From the NCBI GenBank assembly GCA_948474755.1, contig CAOLHI010000652.1:384501-448500 (forward strand): a DNA stretch of 64,000 nucleotides, written 5' to 3'. The notes beneath the pieces are model-generated. The model worked only from the letters and a program-made list of their open reading frames with translations. It searched no databases and was not told the origin of the DNA. Below, one piece after another: positions 1-11,330 of the stretch. The stretch comes from Ctenosaura bakeri (lineage: Eukaryota > Chordata > Lepidosauria > Squamata > Iguanidae). The position numbers and the translations under genes were made by a program. Each line of letters opens with the position of its first letter. Within the stretch, counting starts at the first letter, position 1.

Positions 1-388
1 CAGCTGAGGGAGCTGGGGATGTTTAGCCTGAAGAAAAGAAGGTTAAGAGGGGGCATAACAGCTATATTTAAATATTTGAAGGGATCTCGTATAGAGGATG
101 GAACAAGCCTGTTTTCTGCTGCTCCAGAGACCAGGACATGGAACAATGGCTTCAAAGTAAGGAAAAGAGATTCCACCTGAACATTGGGAACAACTTCATG
201 AGAATAAGAGTTGTTTGATAGTGGAATAGGTTGTTGCCTGGGAGTGTGGTGGATTCTCCTTCTTTGGGGGTTTTTAAATGAGGTTGGATGGCCATCGTTT
301 GGGAGTGTTTTGATTGTGCATTTCTGCAGGGCAAAAGTGGGTTGGACTAGGTGACCCTTGGGGTCTCTTTTAAATCTGTGATTCTATG
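1..388 (+). mobile_element. CR1 LINE 3' end, 5'-truncated
   Basis: End of the CR1 ORF2 frame (LRELGMF...KRRLRG-like, frame-disrupted) followed by the CR1 3' end with TGGACTAGGTGACCC and a terminal TTCTATGA. Diverged, so an older copy. Confidence 0.85.
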
Positions 389-918
389 AACCTGTAAGCC
401 AAAATTACAAGGCAAGGTGAGGAAGAACCATATATGGGGCTATTAAGTATCTTTAAAAAAATGAGAACCATTTCTATCCAGACAGAGACTCACCATCATT
501 GCATTGTGGGTGTGTGAAAGATGCCCCCTGGCACCAGAGTGATCTGACCCACGAAACCCACCCTTGACCCGACTTGACCTGAAAAGGCCATGGGTCAGAG
601 ACGACCAGCCAATTCATACATGACTGTAAATTTCAGAATATAGGAAAAATTCCTTTTGGGTGAATTACAGCCCCCAGAATTTTGCCTGGGGGATTCTGAG
701 AGGTGGAGTTTTTTAAAAAGAAGGAAGGAAAAAGAAGATAAAAAAAGAGAGGAGAGGAGTACATGGGCTATGGATGTGGGCAAGGCTACACGTCAAGACA
801 AGCTGACCATAGCCAAGTTCCTACATGGAGCAGGTGGAGCATCATGTTCTGTTAGTGCACTTCCATGCCCTTTGCTCACCCTGAGGAACCTGTCAAGCCC
901 AAGAGGGGCGACTGATAG
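389..918. other. Unannotated intronic sequence
   Basis: Probably TGM2 intron 2. A plus-strand CTCAC near 488 looks like a reverse donor, but the upstream minus-strand frame has no transglutaminase similarity. Nothing else recognised. Confidence 0.5.
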
Positions 919-1293
919 AATCATAGAATCATAGAATCATAGAAATGTAGAGTTGGAAGAGACCCCAGGGGCCATCCAGTCCAACCCCCTGCCATGCAGG
1001 AACACCCTCAAAGCAACCCCGACAGATGGCCATCCAGCCTCTGCTTAAAAACCTCTAAAGAAGGAGGAAACTCCACCACACTCCACTGAGACAGCAGATT
1101 CCACTGCCGGACAGCCTTGACTGTCAGGAAGTTCTTCCTGAGGTTCAGGTGGAATCTCCTTTCCTGCAGCTTGAATCCACTGCTCCTTGTCCTGGTCTCT
1201 GGAGCAGCAGAAAACAAGCCCTCTCCTTCCTCTACGTGGCATCCCTTCAAATATTTAAACATGGCTATCATGTCCCCTCTTAACCTTCTCTGA
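919..1293 (-). mobile_element. CR1 LINE 3' end
   Basis: Begins with the reverse complement of the CR1 tail (repeated ATCATAGA, 919-943) and runs through the conserved 3' end; truncated in ORF2 near 1293. Minus-strand translation keeps the C-terminal [13 protein letters not shown] motif. Confidence 0.9.
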
Positions 1294-3312
1294 TGCTGCT
1301 TACTGGTGGGGAATGGAAGGAGGGAGGGAGGCAGAAAATTCAGATGAAGCAGCAGCAGCTGGTCTCATCTTGGCAGGGAAAGAGATGAGGACAGGCTCAC
1401 TGACGGAGTGCTCTTTTCCTTCCCCTCGGGGCCCAGACTGACCACGTCTTCACCATCAGACTTGGCTTCTCCCCTGCCTCTCCTTCCCACCAAGAAGCAG
1501 CAGCAGCAGCAGCAGCATACCCCAAGGACTGACAGCTGCCAAAGAAGAGATTTTGGACAGGGCAGAAAGGGGAAGAGAATAGCTTCCTGAAACACGTCCA
1601 AAAGCAGACAATGCTTATATACATGCCTCCTGCTAAGAGAAGGCTAATTCATACGTCCAAGAATACATTTTTTGTGAAGTTGGTCACCAGAATCCTACAC
1701 AAGCTGTCATATAACCTAACTTTATGTATACCTAGTTACGTAGGAGAGAAGCTCCTTTATGAAATCGTGAAGATGCATAATGGAAAACCTGCAAGAGTAC
1801 CCAATGTGCATCAGGACCAATGTGAGGCGCATTTTGATTTTCGCCCATTGCTCCCTTTGTGCATTGGTTGCCAATGCGCACTTGGCACTTTCCTGGCTCT
1901 GCTGCCCAGTAACATAAGCGCAGCCCTCTGCTGGATTCAGACACTGTCCAACTGTGCAGTTCTAATTCCTGCACACGAAAGTCCACTTACAAAGATGTAC
2001 ATCTCCGACAGCATTCTGGCATTAGTCTGTAAAATATACATCCATGTGTAATGAAAGCCACACGGTCTTGTGGTTATTGGAAAATGGATAGGGAGTGTTT
2101 TTCCTTTTAACCTTGGAACAGTTAGACCTCAGAGTCCAAAAACTGTTCTCTTTGCCTTGAGCTCTGGTAAACTTCCACTAGTCCGTGATTAGCACACCAC
2201 AAACCCTTGGCAGGCAGGCAGGTCTTCCTAGCCACGGGTGAGACAAAGCCCTCCTTTCACACCTCACCCTTTTTCCCCTGAGATGGAACCCACAAGCCAA
2301 CAGAGGCCCCGGAGGTCTGGTGTTCAAAGGCGTGACCTGACCCTCTCCGTGGGCTTCCCTAGAAGGCGCAAGAAAGAGCTACACAACCCAGGAAGAAGTG
2401 CAGAGTCACGCTGGAGGCAGGCCGGTTCCTCTTCTTCCCACCCCTCCCTGTCTGTGTGGCCACAAGGATGACTGGCACCTTTCATGCGTGGGGCCCCAGA
2501 GTGACGCAAGGTTCCTGCCAGGGCTTTGCTCCCCGGCTGCCCCACCCAGGCTGTGAAGACAGACTCTGTGACCAAAAATACACATGAGCTCACATGACCC
2601 AAGATGCACATGTTCCTTGTCTTCCTCCCTCCTCCAGCAACCAGGGGCCCCTCCCGGGTGTGGGCAGCATGTGTGTGTTTTGGGGTGGTGGTGGTTCCTT
2701 TCTGTTGGAACACAGCGTGCAAGAGGAGTGGCTTTAAACCAGTGTGAGAAACACTCACAACTCTCCATCTTCGTTGACCAATGGGCATGACTCATCCCCA
2801 CGGGGACCGGGAACAGAAGTCACTGTTTCTTCCACTTGTTCCCAAACAAGGTTGCAGGGTTCTTCCTTCGACTCCCTCAGACAGCTGCTAATTCCGTGTT
2901 GCCAAAAGATTCCAGGGCGGGGGAGCAGAAGTCTCGCTCCTCCTTGGCCGGAGGAGCCCCACAGGAGCTGTTTGTCCCAAAATGTGTCTGCAGCAGCAGA
3001 CGAGCCCATCTCCATCTCCCTCCATGGCTTCATAACACAGCTTTCTCTTTGTACAGTTGGGAGGGTGGCCTGGCCTGCTGGCAACTTGGGGAGGGGCTCC
3101 CTCCACCCTGATGCTCCCCAGACTTCCTGGAACCTGAGGTTTTGCAAGAGACAGGAACTTGTTCATCCAGAGGAGTTCTATAGGGCATCATCCAGGTTGG
3201 AGAAAAGGTGAGGTGTAAATAAAGAGTGAGTTTGCCAGTTCAAGAGCATCCCAGGTGCTGAGGTTTCCAGGCCAAAATCAGAGACTTAGGGAATGGTGCT
3301 TACTGATGTCAA
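1294..3312. other. Intronic sequence, mostly single-copy looking
   Basis: Contains a short (CAG)n run at 1498-1516 and a segment at about 1788-1990 rich in GTGCA/TGCGC words resembling segments near 5.5, 8.6, 19.9 and 53.8 kb. Overlapping open frames at 2236-3211 on both strands show no recognisable family, splice context or codon signal, so I do not call a gene. Confidence 0.5.
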
Positions 3313-3625
3313 AGAATCATAGAATCCTAGAGCTGGGAGAGACCCCAAGGGCCATCCAGTCCAGCCCCCTCCAGCCATGCAGGAAGACACAATCACAGCT
3401 CTCCCTTTAACAGATGGACATCCAACCTCTCTTTAAAAACCTGCAAAGAAGGAGGAGACTCCACCACACTCCATAGAGACAGCTGCAGATTCCACTGTCA
3501 AACTGCTCCTACCATCAGGAAGTTTTCCCTAATTCCCTAACTTTCCTGAAGTTTGAAGCCATGGCTCCATTGTGTCCTAGTCTCTGGAGCTGCAAAAAAC
3601 AACGTTGCCCCATCTTCCATACAAA
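3313..3625 (-). mobile_element. CR1 LINE 3' end, diverged
   Basis: Reverse-complement tail (AGAATCATAGAATCCTAGAG) then the conserved CR1 3' region with several small indels; an older subfamily than the near-consensus copies. Confidence 0.85.
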
Positions 3626-4600
3626 CACCTTTTCAAATATTGTTATTAAATGTTATGCATTTAGTACCAACTACAGTCGCTTACAGCTCAAAGCATTACA
3701 TTCATACACACACAGAGAGAGGGGAGAGGGAGATCTTAAGTCTTGTTTGGAAATTAAGCAGAAATCTTAACTAAAGGGGCTGTTCCCAGATCAAGCTGAA
3801 ATGAGGAGATTATTCCGTCTCATCTACTTACGGAGAGAGGATAAGGAACATCTAATCCAGCCAACTTGCTTCTAGACTGAGGGTGGATGTGAAGCAGAGT
3901 GGAGGGTGAGCCCTGGCACCAACAAAGACTGGGAAGAGAAGTGGAAGCTAACTTAAATAAATACAGAGACCCTCTGGAAAGTCTTTGCAAGATACAACAA
4001 TATATTCATTAAGTCTTGGCAATTGAACTGAGCTGGAGATTTTCACTCAGCCCCTTTGTTCTTGCCTTCAGGACTGAGCCCAGCAAAACTGGAGAATTCT
4101 CATCTTTGTCTCCTGTGTGGAGACGACCCCAAAAAACTGGAGACTCAGGGATCTGAGATCTAATAGCTCTGAAAGATAACAACAACCCCCACTCTCATAT
4201 TTGCTGCTCCCCACTTCAAGGAAAGAAGGTCTAAACACCAAAGAAATGGTACAGACTTAAAAACTGATCTTTTTTGTTGTTCCAAAAGACCAAATGATTG
4301 TCAGATCCTGAGGACAAACTTTTCATGCTACCCTCCAGTCACGCAGGGCATGATCCACCAGGGCTACTTCTAAACTTGGAGCTCATAACACTTCCAGGGT
4401 GTCGTCATACAGCTGTTGTTGGCTGAGGGTGGAGTTAAAACATGGGGCCTGCACAGCACGGGACAGAATGTTCTGTCTTCTCCCCCATGAAATGTGCCGT
4501 GTTGCTTCCTACGAAGCAAACTTGGCTGGGTGCTTGGGGCAGGGCTGGCTCTTAAGTCATGTGGGAATGCACTACTTGCTGGACAAAGAATCCTTATGAG
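3626..4600. other. Unannotated intronic sequence
   Basis: No recognised repeat family or exon. A perfect minus-strand donor-like GTAAGT near 3832 has no transglutaminase-like coding sequence upstream. Confidence 0.5.
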
Positions 4601-5338
4601 TGGAATCATAGAATCATAGAATCATAGAATCATAGAAATGTAAAGTTGGAAGAGACCCCAGGGGCCATCCAGTCCAACCCCCTGCCATGCAGGAACACCC
4701 TCAAAGCACTCCTGACAGATGGCCATCCAGCCTCTGCTTAAATACCTCCAAGGAAGGAGACTCCACTACGCTCCAAGGCACCATATTCCACTGCCAGACA
4801 GCCCTGACTGTCAGGAAGTTCTTCCTGAGGTTCAGGTGGAATCTCCTTTCCTGCAGCTTGAATCCATGGCTCCTTGTCCTGGTCTCTGGAGCAGCAGAAA
4901 ACAAGCCCTCTCCTTCCTCTCCATGGCATCCCTTCAGATATTTAAACATGGCTCTCACGTCCCCTCTTAACCTTCTCTTCTGCAGACTAAACATCCCCAG
5001 CTCTCTAAGTCTATCCTCATAGGACTTCATGGCTTCCAGGCCTGTCACCATTTTGGTCGCCCTCCTCTGGACTTGCTCCAGCTTGTCAATATCCTTCTTG
5101 AATTGGGGTGCCCAGAACTGGACACAGGATTCAAGATGGGGTCTAACCAAAGCAGAGTAGAGTGGTACCAGTACCTCCCTCGATCTAGACACCATACTCC
5201 TATGGATGCAGCCGAGAATTGCATTGGCTTTCTTGGCTGCCGCATCACACTGCTGACTCATGTTCAGCTTGTGGTCTATGAAGACTCCTAGATCCCTTTC
5301 ACACGTACTGTTATCCAGCCACGTGTCCCCCATTCTAT
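4601..5338 (-). mobile_element. CR1 LINE, ORF2 C-terminus plus 3' end
   Basis: Three to four tandem ATCATAGA tail units at 4606-4638, then about 700 bp into the 3' part of ORF2 (frame encodes [19 protein letters not shown] and [18 protein letters not shown]). 5' truncation near 5338. The 319-codon frame at 4701-5660 is this fragment reading into unrelated flank, not a gene. Confidence 0.93.
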
Positions 5339-6790
5339 GTCGTTCAATTTCACTAACACAAGCCAGGAAAAGCTCTTTTAACTTCCAAGGATGCCACATG
5401 GATGCTGCCCTCCACACTCCTTCTCTCTCTCTCTCCAGAATCCTGGTGGCGTATGCATGTGCGAGTTGTCTGACAGAACCAGTTGCACATTTTCCCTGAT
5501 GCAGAATCTCCACATCCAGTTCAACATTGCAAAGCAGAGCTGCACGTGTGACATTGTTATGCACAAGGATGTGGATTGGAGCTCTACATTGAAATGCACA
5601 CCATTGGCACTCACCACACAAGAGCCACGTGGCACAATCAATGCATAACTTGGCATGCAAAGATTTAGGCTCTTGGCCTATGTATATTGGGGAGGGTGGG
5701 AGGCACTAGCACACCCTCTGTCCCAATTTCTCAGGGATAATACCGGTTAATCATCTGTCAGCCCACTTTTTCAGCTGCTTTTAAAATGTCCCAGTTTTAA
5801 TTTCCTCCTCCCATCTTCCCTCTTTGTCTTCAGTCTACTTCAGTTGCCACAAAACAGAGCTCAAAATGCAAAAGGAGTTTCCACTCAACTCAGCAGTGAG
5901 GTAAGGAGAAGAGGGGGCAGAATTTTGCCCTTCCCAGAAGGCTCAGGCCAAAGCAAACTGCTGCAGCCTCTCCTAGCTTGTCTCTTCTTCCTCATTATTC
6001 ACTTTTGCCACCTTGACCAGATGCTGACATTGCTTGGCCATGCGCCCCAGTTTTCGTCTGTGAAATATTGGATGTTAGGCATTAGCTAGATCTCCTTGAT
6101 CAAATACCAAAGCACTTGCTGCACAGTAAAAAATTAATCTGGTGGAACTATACTGGAGTTCCACTGGATTTTCTGTGCAGAAATTTGGCAGATGCTATGC
6201 AGAGTTGTGTGTTGTTGTGGATGGCTTGTCTGGGCTTGAGTCTCCCCCTTCTACATGTCCCAAAAAATCACAACTATTTCCTTAATGGTATTTTCACCAC
6301 CATAAAATGCTAACAGGAGTGAGGCCTCCTTTTCGTACAGCCACACATGGTTTGCTTTCATCTGCTATCTCCCCCCAACCCGAACTGCTTGCATTTGCCC
6401 CTGGGCCAGACACTCAATATAGAGGAACTCTGGAAAGCCATAAAGTTTCTCCCACCCATTTCCAAAGCCTCAATCTGGGCAAGAGAGGTCTGAACTAAAA
6501 CCTGGAATGCAGTGGCCATCCCCTGATGTGGGACCCACCAGCAAGCCTTAGGGTGGTGTGGAGAATGAGACACACTCACTCATTGGTCCAGTGTTTTTGT
6601 GTCTCCCCTGAGACTGTAAGGGAGCTCTCCAAGGTGCTGAATACTTTCCTCCAAAGAGGTTCAGTACCTTGGAGAGCTCCTTAGAATGATCTAAAAATTA
6701 AGCAGATTCACTGCCCCACTGATTGGTGACCCAGCATTTGTCAGTGGGTGATGTGTAGAAAAACACACCTGTCATGTCCTATAAGCATAA
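5339..6790. other. Intronic sequence with possible old repeats
   Basis: A GTGCA/TGCAC-rich segment lies at about 5450-5655. At 5838-5911 a plus-strand acceptor-like tract and a GTAAGG donor bracket a 70-bp open stretch, but no family is recognised (see rejected list). The remainder holds nothing identifiable. Confidence 0.45.
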
Positions 6791-7009
6791 CATTGGTTGC
6801 TGCTGTTCTGTACCTCCAAATCAACTCCAGCTTATGGTGGCTTGGTTTGTGGGTTTTCTTGGCAAGATTTAATCAAAGGGGCTTGCCCTTGCTTTCCTCT
6901 GAGGATGAGAGAATGTGATGTGTGCAAGGTCACCCAGGCGGTTTGCATGGGATTTAAACTCTGGCCTGGAGTCCTAGTACTGAAACCAGTATGCCATGCC
7001 AGCTTTTAC
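6791..7009 (-). mobile_element. Sauria-type tRNA-derived SINE
   Basis: Reverse complement of the squamate SINE: CCAGCTTATGG near the tail, CTTGGCAAGATTT, then CAAGGTCACCCAGG toward the tRNA-like head. Diverged. A solo LTR sits immediately to its right. Confidence 0.75.
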
Positions 7010-7013
7010 GTAG

Positions 7014-7842
7014 TGTTAATTCCCATATGGCACCCTGGGTGAGGACCCCCAGATATCATTTTGATATCAACCAATTCGGCCTTAGCTGGGCTTTTTGCAG
7101 CCACCCCACCCCACGTGTTTGCAGGGTTCCCCGGTCAAGCACGGACAGAGTGCGGCCGTTAATGGTCATGCATTCCAGACCTCATTGAAGCCAGCAACTT
7201 CAGGGAACTTCCATCCGAACTCTTCACAATAGTGGTACGGCTCTCAGCATAGCCATTTCTTTGTGTTAGGCCATCAATGTACCGGCAACACTATTGTCAT
7301 CCAATCATGTTAAATTTGACCTTTCCAAATCCTTTGTCCAGCGCCAAAACTCCTTTTGTTCTCGCCTGGTTTGCCATAGCTGGTAGGCACAAACTCCCCT
7401 ATAAAATCCCCGCGTTTCCAAACAGTCTTCGGACTACTTTGAACTGCCATCCTGCCCTGCCGCTGGTTTGTCTAAGGAACTCCCCTCCAGCCAGCCAAGC
7501 TGAGCTTTCTTCTTCAGAACCTCATCTTTCTTCCTCCAGGACAACGAGACCAGGTGTCGTATTACCCACCCCTAAGCTTTCCAATTCTGCTTTCCATTTA
7601 GTTAGTGTGTGTGTGTTAGTTTATTTTCTGTTTATTTTCTAATAAAGCTGTTATTTTTGGTTACTTTAAACTCGCGTGCCTGTTCCCTGACCTGAAGCCA
7701 TAGACATTGAGTCAAAGATCTTGCTAAGTTACCCTGCCTCTCGTTTAGCCAAGAAAGTGCTCCGGCTAATTTTCCCCCAATTGGTATTTTTAATTGGCAA
7801 AGTGGGCGCCCCTCCAGGGATCCCCCAAATCACAGGGTAACA
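7014..7842 (+). mobile_element. Solo LTR, retrovirus-like family 1 (copy 1)
   Basis: 829-bp LTR starting TGTTAATT and ending GGGTAACA, flanked by exact 4-bp duplications GTAG (7010-7013 and 7843-7846). TATA box TATAAAAT at about 7400 and polyadenylation signal AATAAA at 7641-7646 define U3, R and U5. No internal viral genes on either side, so recombination between LTRs probably removed them. Sister copies at 24908 and 56803. Confidence 0.9.
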
Positions 7843-8935
7843 GTAGCACATGATAGAATAAAACAAAATGTAACCATAATACAGTTTATGAAGCTGCATG
7901 CAAGTTCTGGACCTTCCTGTGAAGAAGTCACTAGCTGAGCTCCACCTGGCCCCAAACCACAGAGAGGACAGTCTAGGAACCAGAGAGCACTGTGGGAAAT
8001 GCCAGCAAGATGGCTCCCTCTTCTCTTTGTTTCCTTCTGGAGAGAGCAGCCACAACCCAGCAGCTCCACAGGGCCAAAGAGAACATAGCTGACCCCTTGT
8101 GTCGCCTGACCCCTGTTGCAATGCCACCCTCTGGCACCTGTAGTGGTGCCACTACAGTCACCATGGTTGTTCAGAGGATGAGGGGTCTGAGGGACCCCTT
8201 GCCACACTTCCTGAGACTGCTGGAACATTTCTAATCAGACAAGTAACTCAACAACGTGGTTTTCTTGGGGACACACCATACTGGGTGGAGAAGGGCTTAA
8301 AGGCCCTACGTGGCCCCCAACCCTACTTTCCTTCCACCCAAAGACATCTAGTGGTCTCTCAGAGCCCTCTTCTGAGCCCCCCAAATTTCTGGACCATTTT
8401 GGGGTGATTTCACCTCCCTACCATCCAAAAGAGAAGAAAACCACACTCAAATGTGGTCCTTTAACTCCACAACCTCCCAGATACTCCCTCAAAAGTACCT
8501 GTTTTGGACCCAAAATTAGCCCAAAATATTGACGTGTAGTAACAGGGATGCCATTTCAATGCTGCAATCCAACATCCCTTCAGCAAAGCATCAATAAACC
8601 AGCGCTGTGCAAGCCCCCTGCAGAGCAGCCGCATTGTACAACACTTGTCAATGACTGGGTGCAGCTGTGCAATGCACAGTGTACAACTCCAATGTGCAAT
8701 ACACAACCATAATGCTCAACACTGCCGTGTGGGCATGCAACTCCTTTTCCTCCAGTGCCAGCTGAATATGTCCACTGCACTATGGCCAATCATTCACCCT
8801 GAATGAGTAATGAGATGTGCCTATGTCACGAACAGGATGCCGGCCCCAGTTTGACAGGAAGCGCCAGTGAGAGCCACGAGGTGAACATTGGCCCCTGCTC
8901 CCTCTTTAACCCCCCCCTTTCTTTAAACCCCAGAG
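7843..8935. other. Unannotated intronic sequence
   Basis: No recognised gene or repeat except a GTGCAAT/TGTGCAA-rich stretch at about 8600-8760, shared in style with four other segments. Confidence 0.45.
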
Positions 8936-9075
8936 CAGAGGTGGGAATTGCATTCTTCTGCAGATACCATTGGACTGAAACTCCCAGCGTTCCTCAGCAT
9001 GGTCTTTGCTGGCCCGGGATTTTCTGGGAGCTGCAGTCCAGTGACAGCCAGAATGTGGCACAGTTACCACCTCTG
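8936..9075. mobile_element. Small inverted-repeat element (hAT-like ends)
   Basis: Ends CAGAGGTGG and CCACCTCTG are inverted repeats, and the interior is a partial hairpin (GGACTGAAACTCCCAGC opposite GGGAGCTGCAGTCC). Ends resemble hAT termini, but no clean 8-bp target duplication is visible. Related ACTCCCA hairpin pieces occur at 31.3, 31.5, 38.5, 52.3 and 58.3 kb. Confidence 0.5.
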
Positions 9076-9714
9076 CCCTCAACTTTGTGCAGAAGAAGCG
9101 GGACTTTGAGATGTTCTGCTATCGTTGTTTCCTCTGGCCAGAAACCAAAGAGGAGACAAGCTGGGAGGCCTCTTTCCTTGCAAAAGGCCAGGCAGTGCCT
9201 TGCTGTGGGAAAGGCCAACCGGAGAGTTTCCGCCCTTTGTTTCCTCTCGTGGACTTTGTTTTTGCCTGGTTCACCACCAACCGCCTGAGGCTGAGAGATA
9301 AAACAGGAGCCAGGAGCTTGAGTAGCACTCAGCACCTCCCCTTGCCATCCCAAAACGGACTGCGAGGTGCTTCCCCCGGACGGCTCCTAGTCAGGCCTTG
9401 GGAAAGCCACCAGAATCCCACAGGCAAGATTGTGGATACTGAGAGGTACAGTCCAAAAATGTAATTTCCTATACTTCTATTCCTAGCCTTGCCCATGGAA
9501 AGACATTGCAAGTAATGCAGCAACCTTGATATAATTGGAGGAGGTGCCCAAGTTCATTCTCAGTGCTATTCAGAGCCTGGAAAAAAATTATTTTTTGATT
9601 TCAGCTCCCAGCCAGCATAGCCCCAGAATTCCGGGGGCTGGAGTCCTCCAAAAGAGGGACTGTTTGGGTTTTTTTTCCCCTTCCTTGGAAACATATTCAG
9701 GGGTAGCTGTCTTG
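9076..9714. other. Unannotated intronic sequence
   Basis: No repeat or exon recognised; overlapping frames of 60-160 codons on both strands lack family resemblance. Confidence 0.45.
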
Positions 9715-9870
9715 GCCATGCAGCAAAATACAACAAAATTCAAAATCCACGGAACAGCAATACCATTTGGGGTGGGGGGCAACTACCAAGCACAAAATAT
9801 ATTATTCACGCTTTCAAAGCTCCACCGGCTTCTTCATCAGACAAAGATGTTTAAAAATCATACGGGAGAT
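9715..9870 (-). repeat. Dispersed repeat, unclassified (copy 1)
   Basis: Shares GCAGCAAAATACAACAAAAT and GCTTCTTCATCAGAC, in inverse orientation, with 51600-51790. In sense orientation the motif TGATGAAGAAGCCGGTGAAG precedes AAAGCTTGCAC and an AATAAAG signal. Looks like the 3' end of a retroelement; the class is uncertain. Confidence 0.6.
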
Positions 9871-10059
9871 GAAAAGTGGTCATGTTAGATTCACAGGCCA
9901 ACATTTTGTCTCAGATGTTGGTTCTGTTATAGTCCAGCTGGTCCAGAGGGATCCCAATGCAAGCCACGGCCATGCGCCTTCCTGGCCCTGAGATCCCTCC
10001 CCTTTGCCTGGAGCCTCTCCAGCCTCTTGATTGGAAACAAAAGGCCAGACATCTGCCCA

Positions 10060-10196
10060 CCCTGTTACAGTGCTACGATTCCACTTTCAAAGCATCCTGT
10101 AGAATTCTGGGGTTTGTAGTTTCCTCAGGCCTAAGAGCTCCCTGGCTGGGAAATCTAAAGGCTGCTCCCCAAACTGCAAACCCCAGGATCCCATAG
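10060..10196. mobile_element. Palindromic MITE, truncated
   Basis: Contains the family core (GATTCCACTTTCAAAGC, TTCTGGGGTTTG, then CAAACCCCAGGAT) but lacks the right-hand end, where the adjoining CR1 begins. Suggests the CR1 inserted into, or deleted, the right arm. Confidence 0.75.
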
Positions 10197-11118
10197 GATC
10201 ATAGAATCACAGAATCATAGAATCGTAGAGTTGGAGGAGACCCCAGGGGTCATCTAGTCCAACCCCCTACCATGCAGGAACACCCTCAAAGCACTCCCGA
10301 CAGATGGCCATCCAGCCTCTGCTTAAAAACCTCCAAGGAAGGAGACTCCACTACACTCCGAGGCAGCCAATTCCACTGCCAGTCAGCCCTGACCGTCAGA
10401 AAGTTCTTCCTGAGGTTCAGGTGGAATCTCCTTTCCTGCAGCTTGAATCCACTGCTCCTTGTCCTGGTCTCTGGAGCAGCAGAAAACAAGCCCTCTCCTT
10501 CCTCTACGTGGCATCCCTTCAGATATTTAAACATGGCTCTCATGTCCCCTCTTAACCTTCTCTTCTGCAGACTAAACATCCCCAGCTCTCTGAGTCTATC
10601 CTCATAGGGCTTCATGGCTTCCAGGCCTGTCACCATTTTGGTCGCCCTCCTCTGGACTTGCTCCAGCTTGTCAATATCCTTCTTGAATTGGGGTGCCCAG
10701 AACTGGACACAGGATTCAAGATGGGGTCTAACCAAAGCAGAGTAGAGTGGTACCAGTACCTCCCTCGATCTAGACACAGTACTCCTATTGATGCAGCCGA
10801 GAATTGCATTGGCTTTCTTGGCTGCCGCATCACACTGCTGACTCATGTTCAGCTTGTGGTCTATGAAGACTCCTGGATCCCTTTCACACGCACTGCTTTC
10901 CAGCCACGTGTCCCCCATCCTATATTTCTGGATTCCATTCTTTCTGCCTAAGTGTAGGACCTTACACTTCTCTCTGTTGAATTTCATTTTGTTCGCCTTG
11001 GCCCAGCTCTCCAATCTATCCAGGTCATTTTGAATTTTGATCCTGTCCTCCGGCGTATTAGCAACCCCTCCCAATTTGGTGTCATCTGCAAATTTGATGA
11101 GCATGCCCTCTATTCCTT
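10197..11118 (-). mobile_element. CR1 LINE with open ORF2 C-terminal frame
   Basis: One of the two longest CR1 copies. On the minus strand a 272-codon frame (11104-10286) is uninterrupted; it starts just before the reverse transcriptase active-site motif FADD (11092-11081) and continues through [10 protein letters not shown] and [15 protein letters not shown] to the ORF2 C-terminus. RT palm 5' parts and the endonuclease are missing, so it cannot move by itself. Low decay implies a young insertion. 5' end abuts an 18-bp tandem repeat at 11120. Confidence 0.95.
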
Positions 11119-11119
11119 C

Positions 11120-11170
11120 TGACAGTGGGATCTGAACTGACAGTGGGATCTGAACTGACAGTGGGATCTG
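11120..11170 (+). repeat. 18-bp tandem repeat, about 3 copies, at a CR1-CR1 junction
   Basis: Unit GACAGTGGGATCTGAACT repeated nearly three times. The unit resembles the CR1 sense-strand GGACAGTGGAATCTGCTG, so it looks like local amplification at the border between an antisense and a sense CR1. Confidence 0.8.
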
Positions 11171-11330
11171 TTGCTGCCTTATTGGAGTGTGTTGGAGTCT
11201 CCTTCTTTTGGGGTTTTTAAGCAGAGGTTGGATGGCCTTCTGTTGGGAGTGCTTTGACTATGTATTCCTGCATGGCAGGAGGGGGGTTGGACTGGATGGC
11301 CCCGGGGGTCTCTCCAGCGCTAGGATTTTT
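11161..11330 (+). mobile_element. CR1 LINE 3' end, short
   Basis: Sense CR1 3' end from GGAGTCTCCTTC through TTGGACTGGATGGCCCC to GGTCTCTCCAGC, followed by a T-run. Faces the antisense copy at 10197-11118. Confidence 0.85.

Noticed and set aside
1498..1516. Polyglutamine-coding CAG repeat
   Set aside because: Short repeat in an anonymous frame with no domain or splice support.
4701..5660. 319-codon minus-strand frame
   Set aside because: First part is CR1 ORF2 C-terminus in antisense; the rest reads into unrelated intron. Not a host gene.
5838..5911. Plus-strand exon-like stretch with pyrimidine tract, AG and GTAAGG
   Set aside because: About 70 bp, no recognised protein, wrong strand for TGM2, and flanking wording looks repetitive.
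8928..9083. 8-bp hAT target duplication around 8936-9075
   Set aside because: Flanks CCCCAGAG and CCCTCAAC do not match, so the hAT assignment stays tentative.
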